In this document: positions 1-9,002 of the stretch, piece by piece | Position numbering within the stretch: the stretch's first letter is position 1 | Layout: each line of letters begins with the position of its first letter | Assembly: GCA_020832375.1 (NCBI GenBank) | Contig: JAFIEW010000002.1 | Span: forward strand, 1 to 64,000 | Source of the DNA: Cyclobacteriaceae bacterium | GTDB taxonomy: Bacteria > Bacteroidota > Bacteroidia > Cytophagales > Cyclobacteriaceae | Direction of reading: 5' to 3' | DNA: 64,000 bases | Notes under the pieces: generated by a model | Told to the model about the DNA's origin: nothing | The model's input: only the letters and a program-made list of their open reading frames with translations | Databases searched by the model: none | Position numbers and translations under genes: made by a program

Positions 1-8
1 CAGTTGCT

Positions 9-84
9 AAATACTTGATTTTATTGCATTTTGTACTCTCATTACGAATCCTAATGCCATTACGAATCCTAATGCATAATCCGG
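9..84. repeat. Partial copy of the palindromic intergenic repeat found at 12864-13026
   Basis: Positions 9-84 match, in reverse complement, the left half of the palindrome at 12864-13026: AAATACTTGATTTT here against AAAATCAAGTATTT at 12907-12920, and CTCATTACGAATCCTAATG here against the inverse of 12864-12890. Within it an 18-bp unit beginning ATTACGAATCC is tandemly duplicated (41-58 and 59-76). No coding potential is seen. The element may continue to the left of the window. Confidence 0.6.
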
Positions 85-110
85 TTTTAATCAAAACCCA
101 ATTATAAGTC

Positions 111-266
111 ACAAAAATTACTTGAGGTTAAGCTACATAATGTCAAGTCCTGACATTTTCCTGCAAGCATTTTCACTACTGTTGAATAAAAACTGTGCAC
201 TAAAATAAATAAAGTATAGATTTGATGATTTATTGATCAACAAATTAGCTGTGTTTAAGCATTCCC
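111..266 (+). repeat. Partial copy of the TA-flanked ~305-bp dispersed repeat
   Basis: This stretch aligns with the right half of the full copy at 51907-52209, sharing GGTTAAGCTACA, GCAAGCATTTTCACT, AAATAAATAAAG and AGCTGTGTTTAAGCA, and ends in a decayed terminal repeat (AAGCATTCCC) followed by TA at 267-268. The left half is missing and is replaced by the other repeat at 9-84, so the copy looks truncated or joined to another element. It lies beyond the 3' end of the helicase gene. Confidence 0.7.
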
Positions 267-329
267 TATTTAACTAGATTTTCAGTCAATTTTCCATTTC
301 ATTTTACAAGTTCATAGATATTGTAGCAA

Positions 330-3300
330 TTATCGAAGAATAAATTTCTCTAAACTTTCAAACATCTTGTTTTTATTTTTCCAATACTGCCTGCTGTAAA
401 CAATAATGTTTTTCCAACCTTTACTACTTAGCAATAACGGACGGTAGGCGTGAAAATCTTTCGCCCCAAGGCATTGTTTGTAATCATTATCATCACAGGA
501 AATAATACTATCAAGATGGTCTTCCACTACCACTTGAATATCTCCCATACCCATAGGCTTTTGAAGTTTTAAATTTTCTTTACTTGAGATTTGATTGAAC
601 TCTTTTGAAATTCTATCGCTCAACTGATGGCTCATGCTAGTGTATGGCAATTGAGAGTTGGTATAAAAAGCACTTTTATTCTCATTATTTTCGCAATAAT
701 CCTTTACAAATTGTAAATATAGCTTCAGCAATTTAGGGCCCGAATGTGCAGTGTTTTCCACTTTTAGTTGTTCGGGAACAATACTCGTTACAAGCTCTAT
801 TCTTTCTCGGGCTCTTGTTATGGCTACATTAAGCCTGTTTTCTCCACCCTGCATGTTGAGTGAGCCAAACTTTGTGTGCATTTTACCATGAGTATCTACA
901 GCGTAAGCTGTAGAAAAAATGATAATATCTGTCTCATCACCTTGCACGTTTTCAATGTTTTTTACAAAAATACGGTCCCTTAGGTGTTTACTAGTTATGT
1001 GGGTTTCTAGAAGGTCTTCTATCAGTTGAGCCTGCGTTAAGTTAAAAGTGACAATACCGATACTTTTTTCATCTTCTTCTTCATGAATCTGTAATACACG
1101 ACCAACCACAGTTTCGGCTTCCTTAAGATTACTGTTATTTTCCCATATACCATCAACTAAGTGAAATTTATAAGCATGGTGCCCTTGATCCATTACGGTT
1201 TTATCAGGTACACTCTCTAATTGGTTATCGTAAAAGTGCTGATTGGAAAAACTTATTAATGCTGGATCTTTGCTGCGATAGTGCCCTCTGAGCTGTGTGT
1301 TCATCATGTATTTCTCACCTAGTTCAAGTAAGGAGTCTACTTCAAGTTCGAGGGAGTCTATTTCCTCTTCTTGCCACCGTACTTTGTACAAGTCGTAAGG
1401 CTTTAATTGCTTACTATCGCCCGCTACTATAACCTGTTTTGCTCGATACATGGCTGGGATTCCTTTTTCAACAAAACATTGTGATGCCTCGTCAAAAATT
1501 ACTAGATCGAACACCTGTTTCATAGGGAATACTGCAGAAACTGTTTCTGGTGACGCCAACCAGCAAGGAACAAGCTTAAATAATTCCTCAGCATAGTTAT
1601 CAATTAGTTTTCTTAAAGGCCAAATGTTTCTCTTTTTACTTACCTGATGCTTTAAGTCGCGATAGGTAACTAAATTATTGAGGCGGTTGTACTCCAAATC
1701 TGCATAGGTTTGCTCTTTAAGGCGCATCAAAACAATTTTCTGACTGATACGACTTTTTTCTTTTACAGCTTTTCGGAGCTCATTGGATTTTTTTTCTATC
1801 TTTCCTCCGCTTGCAAGAGTTAGGTCGGGGTATTTGCTTTCTAGGTAATCGATCCAAGCTATTCTAAGACTATTGTCGAAAATAGTATAAATACTATCAA
1901 GCGATCGATCTGTAGTTAATTCTTCTAGCTTCTCAATAACTTCTAGCTGCCAATCAAGTAAGTTGGAATGATGAGAGTCGAAGCTTCTCATTAACTCAAA
2001 GTCATCTTCTAGACTTGTTATCATTGCCTCAATACAGTCACTTCGCTCTATCACCTCCTCGATCTGATGTGTGCTGAGGTATCTTTTCCATGATCGCAAT
2101 AGTGTATTTTGCTGGATGGATAGTAAGATGAGGTCGGATAGCTTATTTTTAAAGGTGTCGAGCGTAATTTTACTCAAATCGAAATAAGCCTTCAGTCCTC
2201 TTACTGAGTGAAAGATCTCCTTGGCTCGTAGGGCATCTTCTACCTGATTAAACCATTGGTTCCATTGATTAAAACTTAAATGAGTGGGGAAATCGCTGAG
2301 CCAATCTTTATTTTTTAAAAGGGTAATATTATGTTCTAAGTTGAGTCTATTATCAAGCCTCGAGATCAGCTCTTCTATGCCAGCTTTATCATAAGTGAGC
2401 TTGTTGGCTTTAAGTATTTCTTTAAGTTCATTTTTTTTCTTACCAAGATACTTCCATTGCAACCACTTAATAGGACTTTTTCCAGCGGACTTACCCTCTT
2501 CAAGTAGTTGGATGGTTTTCCCTAGGTCTTCTTTTTTTAAGCTAGTCTCAAGTCGACCTCCGCTGAAGCATGAATTAAAGACCGAGCGTAAATTTTTTAA
2601 CCATAGTAGATCTTTACCATCGGAGCTATACTTACACATGTTTTTGAAGTGATAAAATACCCCCTCATTTCTCAAGAAAGTAAACATTTCAGAAAGAATA
2701 TTATCTTTCTTCTTTTCTAGCGCCTCAATCTCTCGTGTGCTTAAGTGGGTGTTGACTACCCTACCGCATGCTTGGCGATATTCTTCAACTTGTATTTTTG
2801 CTTTTTGTAAAAGACGAATGATTTGTTGCTCATCTTGATTTTCGAAGTCGGCAAAGGAGTTTCTAAAAAACCATGGGTGGCTTTCTCGCTTCAGGTGGAA
2901 TGCAGGTTCAAAGTAGGCCTGAAGCCACTCTTTAGTTTCTCGCTCCTTATCAAATGAAAGATGCATTAAGTAGGGCTTAAGTTGCGCTATTTGTTCAGCT
3001 CTTGGATCGGAAGTCAGGTAAAGTTCTTTCACACTTAGGCCACATTCAGAGGTATCGAAAAGCGCTTTTCTATAAGCTTCAAGTAACTCTGTATGCTGAT
3101 CAATGAGGTTGCAGGTTTGCGTATAGCTGCGTTCTAGTTGTATGATGTCCAAGCTGATATTGTTCATCTTATACTCTTGAAGCTTCTCTATTTGCTGATT
3201 GACTTTGCTGTAGAGCTGGGCACGATCTTTTTTGAAATCATGAACACGACCCAAGAAAAGAGATGCTCCTACTTCGTGCATTCTTTCATATACAACGTCC

Positions 3301-4370
3301 AATGCCGCCTTTTTTTGACATACAATAAGTACGCGCTTACCCCGAGCCATAAAGTCTGCAGCCAAGTTACATATTAGTTGACTTTTACCAGTACCTGGAG
3401 GGCCTTGTATCACTAAGCTATTGCCTTTCTTCGCAGCTTTCAAAGCGTTTTCTTGGTAAATATCTAGCGGAAAACAATTAAACATTCGGTCCTCACTGAT
3501 CTCTGATAGGAAGTTGGGCATACTTAGATTTAGAGAGGCTTCTGTGTTCTGATCATTGGTCACGCTCCGATTCATGAAAAAATCCTCTAAGTCCAAGGTC
3601 TCGTTTTCTTCAAGTAGGCTTAGGTAGTCGGGTACTAAGTATGACCCATTTATAGGAAATAAGCCTAAAGCAGCTTCAGGATAGCACTTTAACTTACCCG
3701 TTTCAAAGCTTGATTTAAAATTTTCTAGGGTATAAGGAATGAGGTTTCTTAACTCATCTATAAATAATTCTTGATTGAAATGAAGCTCCAAAGGGCTTTC
3801 TTTTATCATGCTGTATAACTCCGTACGAAATACCCTGCTGTCTTCGTCAAAGTTTTCAAAGTCACATTCTATCAAGTCGTTAGTAAGCTGTATACCATTG
3901 CGATAGGCATAAGTGAACAGGAAGTTTTTGTTGAAAGTGATGCTTGCGTCGGCCAATCTTTTTAGATACCATCCATCTGCTGCTAGGTTTAATTCTACAG
4001 GAATATACAAAAGAGGACAACGTATAAGACTATCATCTAGTAATTTGCCTTTTACGAAGGGCCATGCTATATGAAGCTCATGTACGCCTCTTTCCTCTTT
4101 GATTTTTCTGTCGGTACGAGCTATCTCACGCAGCTTTTTACTCACTACATTAACACTCTCCATACGACTATCGATCACGGAACAAAGCTTTACATGGCCT
4201 TTTGGCTTGAGAAATTCAGAAAGTAAGGCAAAAGAATTTTGGCCTTCCAAAAAATCGAAATCATGAAAATCAATCTGCTGTCCAGAGTATGGCTTTGGTA
4301 AAAATATACCTTTATTTTGGGTAGATAGATTGGTAAGTCTTTTAAGATAAGATTTTAAAAGTTGATGCAT
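330..4370 (-). CDS. Large superfamily 1 (UPF1/DNA2-like) helicase with a possible decayed nuclease tail
   Basis: A 1346-residue protein predicted to be an ATP-driven nucleic-acid helicase. The N-terminus (LKSYLKRLTNLSTQNKG) resembles the DUF4011-type module of large SF1 helicases. Walker A GPPGTGKS lies near residues 323-330 and Walker B VIFDEASQ near 955, after a long coiled-coil-rich insertion of roughly 500 residues. Late motifs VQGDETDIIIFS and NRLNVAITRARE are the SF1 motifs V-VI. The last 70 residues resemble the Vsr-like fold often attached to such helicases, but the expected acidic position reads IISCDD. I chose the ATG at 4370 because the upstream candidate at 4409 adds an unlikely hydrophobic extension. 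The gene stands alone beside repeat remnants. Similar proteins occur in defence or DNA-repair contexts, but no partner gene is visible, so its role is not assigned. Confidence 0.85.
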   Translation of the reverse strand: MHQLLKSYLKRLTNLSTQNKGIFLPKPYSGQQIDFHDFDFLEGQNSFALLSEFLKPKGHVKLCSVIDSRMESVNVVSKKLREIARTDRKIKEERGVHELHIAWPFVKGKLLDDSLIRCPLLYIPVELNLAADGWYLKRLADASITFNKNFLFTYAYRNGIQLTNDLIECDFENFDEDSRVFRTELYSMIKESPLELHFNQELFIDELRNLIPYTLENFKSSFETGKLKCYPEAALGLFPINGSYLVPDYLSLLEENETLDLEDFFMNRSVTNDQNTEASLNLSMPNFLSEISEDRMFNCFPLDIYQENALKAAKKGNSLVIQGPPGTGKSQLICNLAADFMARGKRVLIVCQKKAALDVVYERMHEVGASLFLGRVHDFKKDRAQLYSKVNQQIEKLQEYKMNNISLDIIQLERSYTQTCNLIDQHTELLEAYRKALFDTSECGLSVKELYLTSDPRAEQIAQLKPYLMHLSFDKERETKEWLQAYFEPAFHLKRESHPWFFRNSFADFENQDEQQIIRLLQKAKIQVEEYRQACGRVVNTHLSTREIEALEKKKDNILSEMFTFLRNEGVFYHFKNMCKYSSDGKDLLWLKNLRSVFNSCFSGGRLETSLKKEDLGKTIQLLEEGKSAGKSPIKWLQWKYLGKKKNELKEILKANKLTYDKAGIEELISRLDNRLNLEHNITLLKNKDWLSDFPTHLSFNQWNQWFNQVEDALRAKEIFHSVRGLKAYFDLSKITLDTFKNKLSDLILLSIQQNTLLRSWKRYLSTHQIEEVIERSDCIEAMITSLEDDFELMRSFDSHHSNLLDWQLEVIEKLEELTTDRSLDSIYTIFDNSLRIAWIDYLESKYPDLTLASGGKIEKKSNELRKAVKEKSRISQKIVLMRLKEQTYADLEYNRLNNLVTYRDLKHQVSKKRNIWPLRKLIDNYAEELFKLVPCWLASPETVSAVFPMKQVFDLVIFDEASQCFVEKGIPAMYRAKQVIVAGDSKQLKPYDLYKVRWQEEEIDSLELEVDSLLELGEKYMMNTQLRGHYRSKDPALISFSNQHFYDNQLESVPDKTVMDQGHHAYKFHLVDGIWENNSNLKEAETVVGRVLQIHEEEDEKSIGIVTFNLTQAQLIEDLLETHITSKHLRDRIFVKNIENVQGDETDIIIFSTAYAVDTHGKMHTKFGSLNMQGGENRLNVAITRARERIELVTSIVPEQLKVENTAHSGPKLLKLYLQFVKDYCENNENKSAFYTNSQLPYTSMSHQLSDRISKEFNQISSKENLKLQKPMGMGDIQVVVEDHLDSIISCDDNDYKQCLGAKDFHAYRPLLLSSKGWKNIIVYSRQYWKNKNKMFESLEKFILR

Positions 4371-4846
4371 CGACAGTAAGCAAAATTGATGATTAAAAAT
4401 AATTATCAACTAATATAAGGTCTTTTTACGAAACTTTCGAATATGGTGCAATATCTTAAGGTAGAGTATTATTGATAGATAGTTCTTCGGTGTGTTTTAA
4501 AGTCCTTGTTTGGTTGAGTAGTTTTCTTAGATCCTCATTCCACGCAAAAAAACAGCGACTTAATTTTACATCAATCATGTTTTTTGATCTATTCTATTCA
4601 AAACGAAAGAATTTTATGCAATGAGGGCTTTACGAAACATCATAGTCTAATCTGTGTATTTTTGTTTGGAGGGAAGTGCACTAACTCACCATTCACAAAT
4701 GATGGTTTTATTTGAGACTTAAATTTTGCGCTTTCGTAAAGGCGTTAATCATAAAGATAAGTCGATTTGTTTTATTATTTTTGCTAAGAAGCTTACGGTC
4801 ATCGTATCATTGGAAATAGAAGCTTGCTTACAATAAAAAATACCTG
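4371..4846. other. Intergenic region between divergent genes
   Basis: About 475 bp without a convincing gene. It holds one isolated arm of the GCGTGGGATGAGG repeat family (4533-4552) and two matches to the -7 consensus on the plus strand (TATTTTTG at 4657-4664 and 4776-4783). The second lies 63 bp before the next ATG and could serve it, but neither has a clear -33 element at the usual distance. Confidence 0.4.
4533..4552. repeat. Single arm of the GCGTGGGATGAGG repeat family
   Basis: CCTCATTCCACGCAAAAAAA matches the right arm of the paired repeats at 29351-29448 and 45419-45577. No convincing partner arm was found nearby. Confidence 0.5.
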
Positions 4847-5722
4847 ATGGAAGAGAAAGGATTGAATCAAGAGCAATTAAAGGCATTGGTTTCGCTTTTA
4901 GATGATAGCGATGCTGAGGTAATCCATCATGTGGAGGGTGAAATTAAGTCTTTGGGAGAGCCTATTATTCCTTTTCTTGAGGAGGCATGGGAGGTAAACA
5001 GCTTTAATCCGTTGTTGCAGAAGAAGCTTGAAAACCTTATCCATGACTTGCAGTTTGAGCATTTACAGCACCGATTGAAGCGATGGAATGAAGAGGGAGC
5101 AGATGATTTACTAGAGGGGATGTGGCTAGTTGCTTCTTATCTATATCCTGATTTGGAGTTAGAACAGCTTAACAAAACCTTAAATCAAATTTATTATGAG
5201 GCATGGTTGGAATTTAAGCCTGATGCCAGACCCATTGATCAGGTAAGGTTACTGAATGGAGTGATTTTCGGTAAGCTTAGGTTTAGTGCCAATAATAAAA
5301 ACTTTCATGCGCCAGGGAATAGCATGATTAATTCAGTGTTGGAAACTAAAAAGGGGAATCCAATTTCACTTTGTGTGATTTATATGTTGGTGGCACGCAA
5401 GCTTAAAATGCCCGTATATGGAGTTAATCTGCCGAATCTATTTATTCTTACTTATAAAGATAATCAGAATCAATTTTACATCAATGCTTTTAATAAAGGC
5501 CTTATTTTTAACAAAAAGGATATTGACAACTTCTTAGGAACACTCAATTTAGCTCCGAAGGATATTTTTTATGAACCCTGTGGTAATGCGGAGATTGTGA
5601 GAAGGACTATCAGAAACTTGGTGGTTTCATTTGAGAAAATGGGTGAACATCAAAAGTCGGAGGAAGTGAAGCAATTACTATCCATCATTTCGGATCTTGA
5701 CGATGATAGCATGCTTGATTAG
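4847..5722 (+). CDS. SirB1/YchA-type transglutaminase-like protein
   Basis: A 291-residue cytoplasmic protein. After a helical, HEAT-like N-terminus of about 85 residues comes a region matching the SirB1/Transglut_core2 family: GNPISL at 170-175, then IYMLVARKLKMPVYGVNLP. In many relatives this is followed by a His-containing GHF motif; here it reads NLPNLFI (194-200), so the usual His is absent. The family is widespread and its biochemical role is poorly known; in other bacteria it lies near peptide-release or rRNA methylation genes. There is no signal peptide or membrane segment. The start is the first in-frame ATG. It is a single-gene unit, convergent with the lipid A acyltransferase gene that follows. 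Confidence 0.75.
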   Translation: MEEKGLNQEQLKALVSLLDDSDAEVIHHVEGEIKSLGEPIIPFLEEAWEVNSFNPLLQKKLENLIHDLQFEHLQHRLKRWNEEGADDLLEGMWLVASYLYPDLELEQLNKTLNQIYYEAWLEFKPDARPIDQVRLLNGVIFGKLRFSANNKNFHAPGNSMINSVLETKKGNPISLCVIYMLVARKLKMPVYGVNLPNLFILTYKDNQNQFYINAFNKGLIFNKKDIDNFLGTLNLAPKDIFYEPCGNAEIVRRTIRNLVVSFEKMGEHQKSEEVKQLLSIISDLDDDSMLD

Positions 5723-5838
5723 CAATCGGCATCAGCAGTCTGAAAATATGAATTTAAAAGGAATTTTGTTAATGTATTTTATTGTTTTCAATGATAATAC
5801 ATGTCCTTTTCAGGTGTATTTTTATGTCAATAGCGGCT

Positions 5839-6690
5839 TTAATTTTTATTGATGGTTGTAGGACTGTCGATTACGTCTAAGGGTTTCCATCGGCGATGAG
5901 ACCACAGCCACTGTTCGGGTTGAGAATTGATGTCATCTTCTAGTAATTTAGCATATTGGGTGCTTATGTGTTCTACAGTAGCTTTTTTTGCCAATGGAAG
6001 TGCCGTAAATGAAACTTCATAGAAACCTCTTTTGAGTCTTTTTATGCTAACGTAAATAGGAATATAATTCATGCGATGGGTAATCTTAGAGGCTCCTTGA
6101 AAAAAAGCGGTTTCTTGATTCAAAAAATCAATAATCAGCTTTTCATTAGGGTTTCTAGGTGCTTGATCAGCTACCATTGCTACACAAACGATTTGAGATT
6201 TATATTCAATTAATTTACGTAATAATTGCTTCCTTTCTACAGCTACAGCTCCAAACCTTGTTCTTAGTTTTTGCATGTGACGATCAAAGAAAGGATTTTT
6301 GATTTTTTGATAAACTGCAAGCACTTGATGCTTCATTTTGCGGTCTGCAGCTAGTAGTAGCCACTCCCAGTTGCCATAGTGAGAAGTGAATACTACCGTT
6401 GAAAGCTTGCTATCATATGCGGACTCCATTAGATCAAAATTGTTGAAGGATATTCTACGATCATACTCCTTTTCATTTATAAGAGGACTTATGAGCATTT
6501 CACAAATGACATCAGAGAAATGACGATAATATAATCTTCGTATTTTTTTGATTTCATCAGCAGATTTATTTGGAAATGAATTACTCAGGTTTTCATCAAT
6601 CACGTTCTTTCTGTATCTGATAATGTAGGCAACTAGAAAGTAGAAAAAATCAGACAAACGATAACAAATAAAAAAAAGGATTGACTGCAA
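5839..6690 (-). CDS. LpxL/HtrB-family lipid A acyltransferase
   Basis: A 283-residue inner-membrane-associated acyltransferase predicted to add a secondary acyl chain to lipid A or a related lipid. It carries one N-terminal hydrophobic segment (about residues 3-24), the typical RENL-like region (IDENLSNSFP), the catalytic HX4E motif in HYGNWE (H104, E109) and the substrate motif ADQAPR (174-179). Length fits the family, slightly short at the N-terminus. The only plausible start is TTG at 6690: an in-frame stop lies four codons upstream and the first internal ATG would remove a third of the domain. A -7-like element on the minus strand (TATCTTTG, positions 6721-6714) lies just upstream. It is divergent from the carbinolamine dehydratase gene. 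Confidence 0.88.
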   Translation of the reverse strand: MQSILFFICYRLSDFFYFLVAYIIRYRKNVIDENLSNSFPNKSADEIKKIRRLYYRHFSDVICEMLISPLINEKEYDRRISFNNFDLMESAYDSKLSTVVFTSHYGNWEWLLLAADRKMKHQVLAVYQKIKNPFFDRHMQKLRTRFGAVAVERKQLLRKLIEYKSQIVCVAMVADQAPRNPNEKLIIDFLNQETAFFQGASKITHRMNYIPIYVSIKRLKRGFYEVSFTALPLAKKATVEHISTQYAKLLEDDINSQPEQWLWSHRRWKPLDVIDSPTTINKN

Positions 6691-6798
6691 AGGGCTTAGC
6701 TATTGGTGAGCTACAAAGATAATCTTCATTCCAAGCAAAAAAAATAAACACCCGCTCTTTAGAACCGTTGTGAAAGGAAAACAATAAACAATAGAATT

Positions 6799-7029
6799 AT
6801 GTGGAAAGAGGAAAATAATACACTTAAAAGAACATTTGAGTTTCGTGATTTCATTGAGGCTTTTGGCTTTATGAGTCAAGTGGCCATCATTGCCGAAAAA
6901 ATGGATCATCACCCCAACTGGAGCAATGTATACAATAAAGTGAGTTTTGAGCTTACTACGCACGATGCAGGTAATACCGTTACAGATAAGGATAGAGCAT
7001 TGGCCGAAGCTATAGATAAGCTAGTGTAG
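6799..7029 (+). CDS. Pterin-4a-carbinolamine dehydratase (PCD/DCoH family)
   Basis: A 76-residue protein that should dehydrate 4a-hydroxytetrahydropterin, recycling the cofactor of aromatic amino-acid hydroxylases. The core signature is complete: [16 protein letters not shown] (residues 33-48) with the catalytic His pair, then LTTHDAG and the conserved VTDKD. It is shorter than the usual 95-110 residues because the N-terminal extension is missing, leaving the hydrophobic-core strand, HHP helix and C-terminal helix. No hydroxylase gene is in the window. It is followed by an intergenic region with a clear hairpin terminator at 7215-7252. Confidence 0.9.
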   Translation: MWKEENNTLKRTFEFRDFIEAFGFMSQVAIIAEKMDHHPNWSNVYNKVSFELTTHDAGNTVTDKDRALAEAIDKLV

Positions 7030-7214
7030 TTTATTGACGGTCTTAGTGCGTAGCATTTTTGAAAGTTAACTTTTGTTGATTAATTGAAAATGATGGGCAA
7101 ATAAAATTAAAAGCTTTTATTGAAATGGATGTGACTGTTTTGTATAGGGTTGCCATTTCGTTTATGTATTAGGCTATTTCGAAATTTAAAGTCATGTACC
7201 TTAGTGAGACATTG

Positions 7215-7252
7215 AGCCAAATGATGTGAAAGTCATTTGGCTTTATTTTTTT
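7215..7252 (+). terminator. Rho-independent terminator after the carbinolamine dehydratase gene
   Basis: A 10-bp perfect stem, AGCCAAATGA / TCATTTGGCT, with an 8-nt loop is followed by TTATTTTTTT. It lies about 190 bp after the stop codon of the dehydratase gene and reads on the plus strand. Confidence 0.8.
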
Positions 7253-7360
7253 CTTTATTTGAAATTAGCACACTAATAGTTAGTTTAGCAATAGTTTTAC
7301 CTAATTAGATGCATATTAGGTATAAAATCGACCTATTTTGATGTCTTATATCGTTACATA

Positions 7361-7671
7361 GGGCATGCTTAAAAACAGCTAAATTGTTGATAAATAAATC
7401 ATAAAATCTATGTTTTATTTATTTGAGTGCACACTTTTTATTCAACAGTGGTGAAAATGCTTGCACGGAAATGTCTGATATAGACATTTTGTAGCTTAGC
7501 CCCAAGCATTATCGCAAATTGTGATTCGTAAATCGTGAGTGGTATTTATTTGAAAAAAGATTAAAAGCTTAAAATAAGCTTCTTGAAATATATCATTTTT
7601 TTCATCAAATATGACAAGCGAAGCTTGTGCTGCCTCGAATCTGTAGTACTTGGGACTTTTTAAGCAAGCCC
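7361..7671 (-). mobile_element. TA-flanked 311-bp repeat with terminal inverted repeats (MITE-like), full copy
   Basis: The element starts GGGCATGCTTAAAAA and ends TTTTTAAGCAAGCCC, an inverted pair, with TA on both sides (7359-7360 and 7672-7673). Its reverse complement aligns along its whole length with 51907-52209, visibly at roughly 80% identity. It has no ORF. Internal palindromes include AAATGTCT/AGACATTT and ACAAGC/GCTTGT. The TA flank and short inverted ends fit a non-autonomous element mobilised by an IS630/Tc1-type transposase; none is encoded in the window. It sits between the terminator at 7215 and the amino-acid dehydrogenase gene. Confidence 0.75.
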
Positions 7672-7770
7672 TACATACATAAAGTTATCATAAAGAATAA
7701 AGGGCTAAAAAGCTGCTCTTTGGGGGTATAAGACTACATTCTATTGAACCATCAAAACTTATAATTGATC

Positions 7771-8997
7771 ATGAAAGATTTGCTTAAAAAGTTTGAAGAT
7801 AAGAAACCTGAAATAGTATTTGAATGGAGCGATTCGGAAACCGAAGCTGAGGGCTGGGTTGTGATCAATAGTCTACGCGGAGGGGCAGCAGGAGGGGGTA
7901 CACGAATGCGCCTTGGTTTAGATAGGAATGAGGTGGAATCACTTGCCAAGACGATGGAAATAAAATTTACAGTGTCAGGTCCAAACATAGGTGGTGCTAA
8001 GAGTGGCATCAACTTTGATCCTGCCGACCCAAGGAAGGCGGGTGTATTGGATCGATGGTATAAGGCAGTAATTCCTTTGTTAAAAAGCTATTATGGTACT
8101 GGCGGTGATTTAAACATCGATGAAATTCATGAGGTAATCCCAATAACTGAAAGGTATGGGTTATGGCATCCACAAGAAGGGGTAGTGACTGGACACTTTC
8201 AAGATGGAGAGTCAGCTAAAATTAAAAAGATAGGACAATTGCGTCAAGGTGTGGCGAAGGTACTTGAGGATCTTCATTTCACTCCATCTGTTGATAGAAA
8301 ATATACCGTTGCCGATATGATTACAGGATATGGGGTTGCGGAATCGGTGAAGCATTATTATCATCTATGGGGTGGTGATGTAAGTAGTAAGCGAGCTGTC
8401 ATACAAGGGTGGGGTAATGTTGGTGCGGCTGCAGCCTATTACTTAAGTAGAATGGGCGTAAAGATTGTAGGTATTATCGATCGAGCTGGCGGCATTATAA
8501 AAGAAGAGGGTTTGAGTAATGCCGAGGTCCATCAGCTTTTTTTGGATAAGAATGGCAACGCACTCTACGCAGATCAAATGCTTAGTTTTCAAGAGGTAGA
8601 CCGTGATATATGGGATGTGAAAGCTGATATATTCGTGCCTGCCGCTGCTAGTAGATTGATTAATCGAGATCATGTGGATAGGCTTTTAGCGTCTGGGGTT
8701 GAGGTAGTGGCATGTGGAGCTAATGTGGCATTTGCGGATAAAGAGATTTTCTATGGTCCCATAGCCGAATATGCAGATAATAGGATGGCAATTATAGCGG
8801 ATTTTATTGCTAATTGTGGTATGGCTCGAGTTTTTGCTTATTTGATGGAAGAGGAAGTAGAGGTAACTGACGAGGCTATTTTTAAAGATACAAGCAGGGT
8901 GATTGGAGAAGCCTTGGGAAAAATTAAGGCGATACAACCTGAAAACAAAAAACTTTCTGCAGCTGCCTTCCAACTTTCTTTGGAGCAGCTAGTTTAA
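7771..8997 (+). CDS. Glu/Leu/Phe/Val-family amino-acid dehydrogenase
   Basis: A 408-residue NAD(P)-dependent oxidative deaminase of the glutamate/leucine/valine dehydrogenase superfamily. The dimerisation/substrate domain shows GGGTRM (41-46) and GGAKSGI (74-80) with the catalytic Lys77; the conserved DLN segment follows near 113. The Rossmann domain has GWGNVG at about 213-218, and ADIFVPAAA is the usual cofactor-side motif. The sequence departs from classical hexameric GDH, so the substrate cannot be fixed by eye. The ATG at 7771 is preferred over a TTG two codons upstream. The next gene begins 5 bp after its stop, so the two are probably co-transcribed. Confidence 0.85.
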   Translation: MKDLLKKFEDKKPEIVFEWSDSETEAEGWVVINSLRGGAAGGGTRMRLGLDRNEVESLAKTMEIKFTVSGPNIGGAKSGINFDPADPRKAGVLDRWYKAVIPLLKSYYGTGGDLNIDEIHEVIPITERYGLWHPQEGVVTGHFQDGESAKIKKIGQLRQGVAKVLEDLHFTPSVDRKYTVADMITGYGVAESVKHYYHLWGGDVSSKRAVIQGWGNVGAAAAYYLSRMGVKIVGIIDRAGGIIKEEGLSNAEVHQLFLDKNGNALYADQMLSFQEVDRDIWDVKADIFVPAAASRLINRDHVDRLLASGVEVVACGANVAFADKEIFYGPIAEYADNRMAIIADFIANCGMARVFAYLMEEEVEVTDEAIFKDTSRVIGEALGKIKAIQPENKKLSAAAFQLSLEQLV

Positions 8998-9002
8998 GTG
9001 CC

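Noticed and set aside
330-4370. The SF1 helicase as part of a multi-gene defence island
   Set aside because: No nuclease, methylase, toxin or other defence gene adjoins it in the visible sequence; neighbours are housekeeping genes and repeats.
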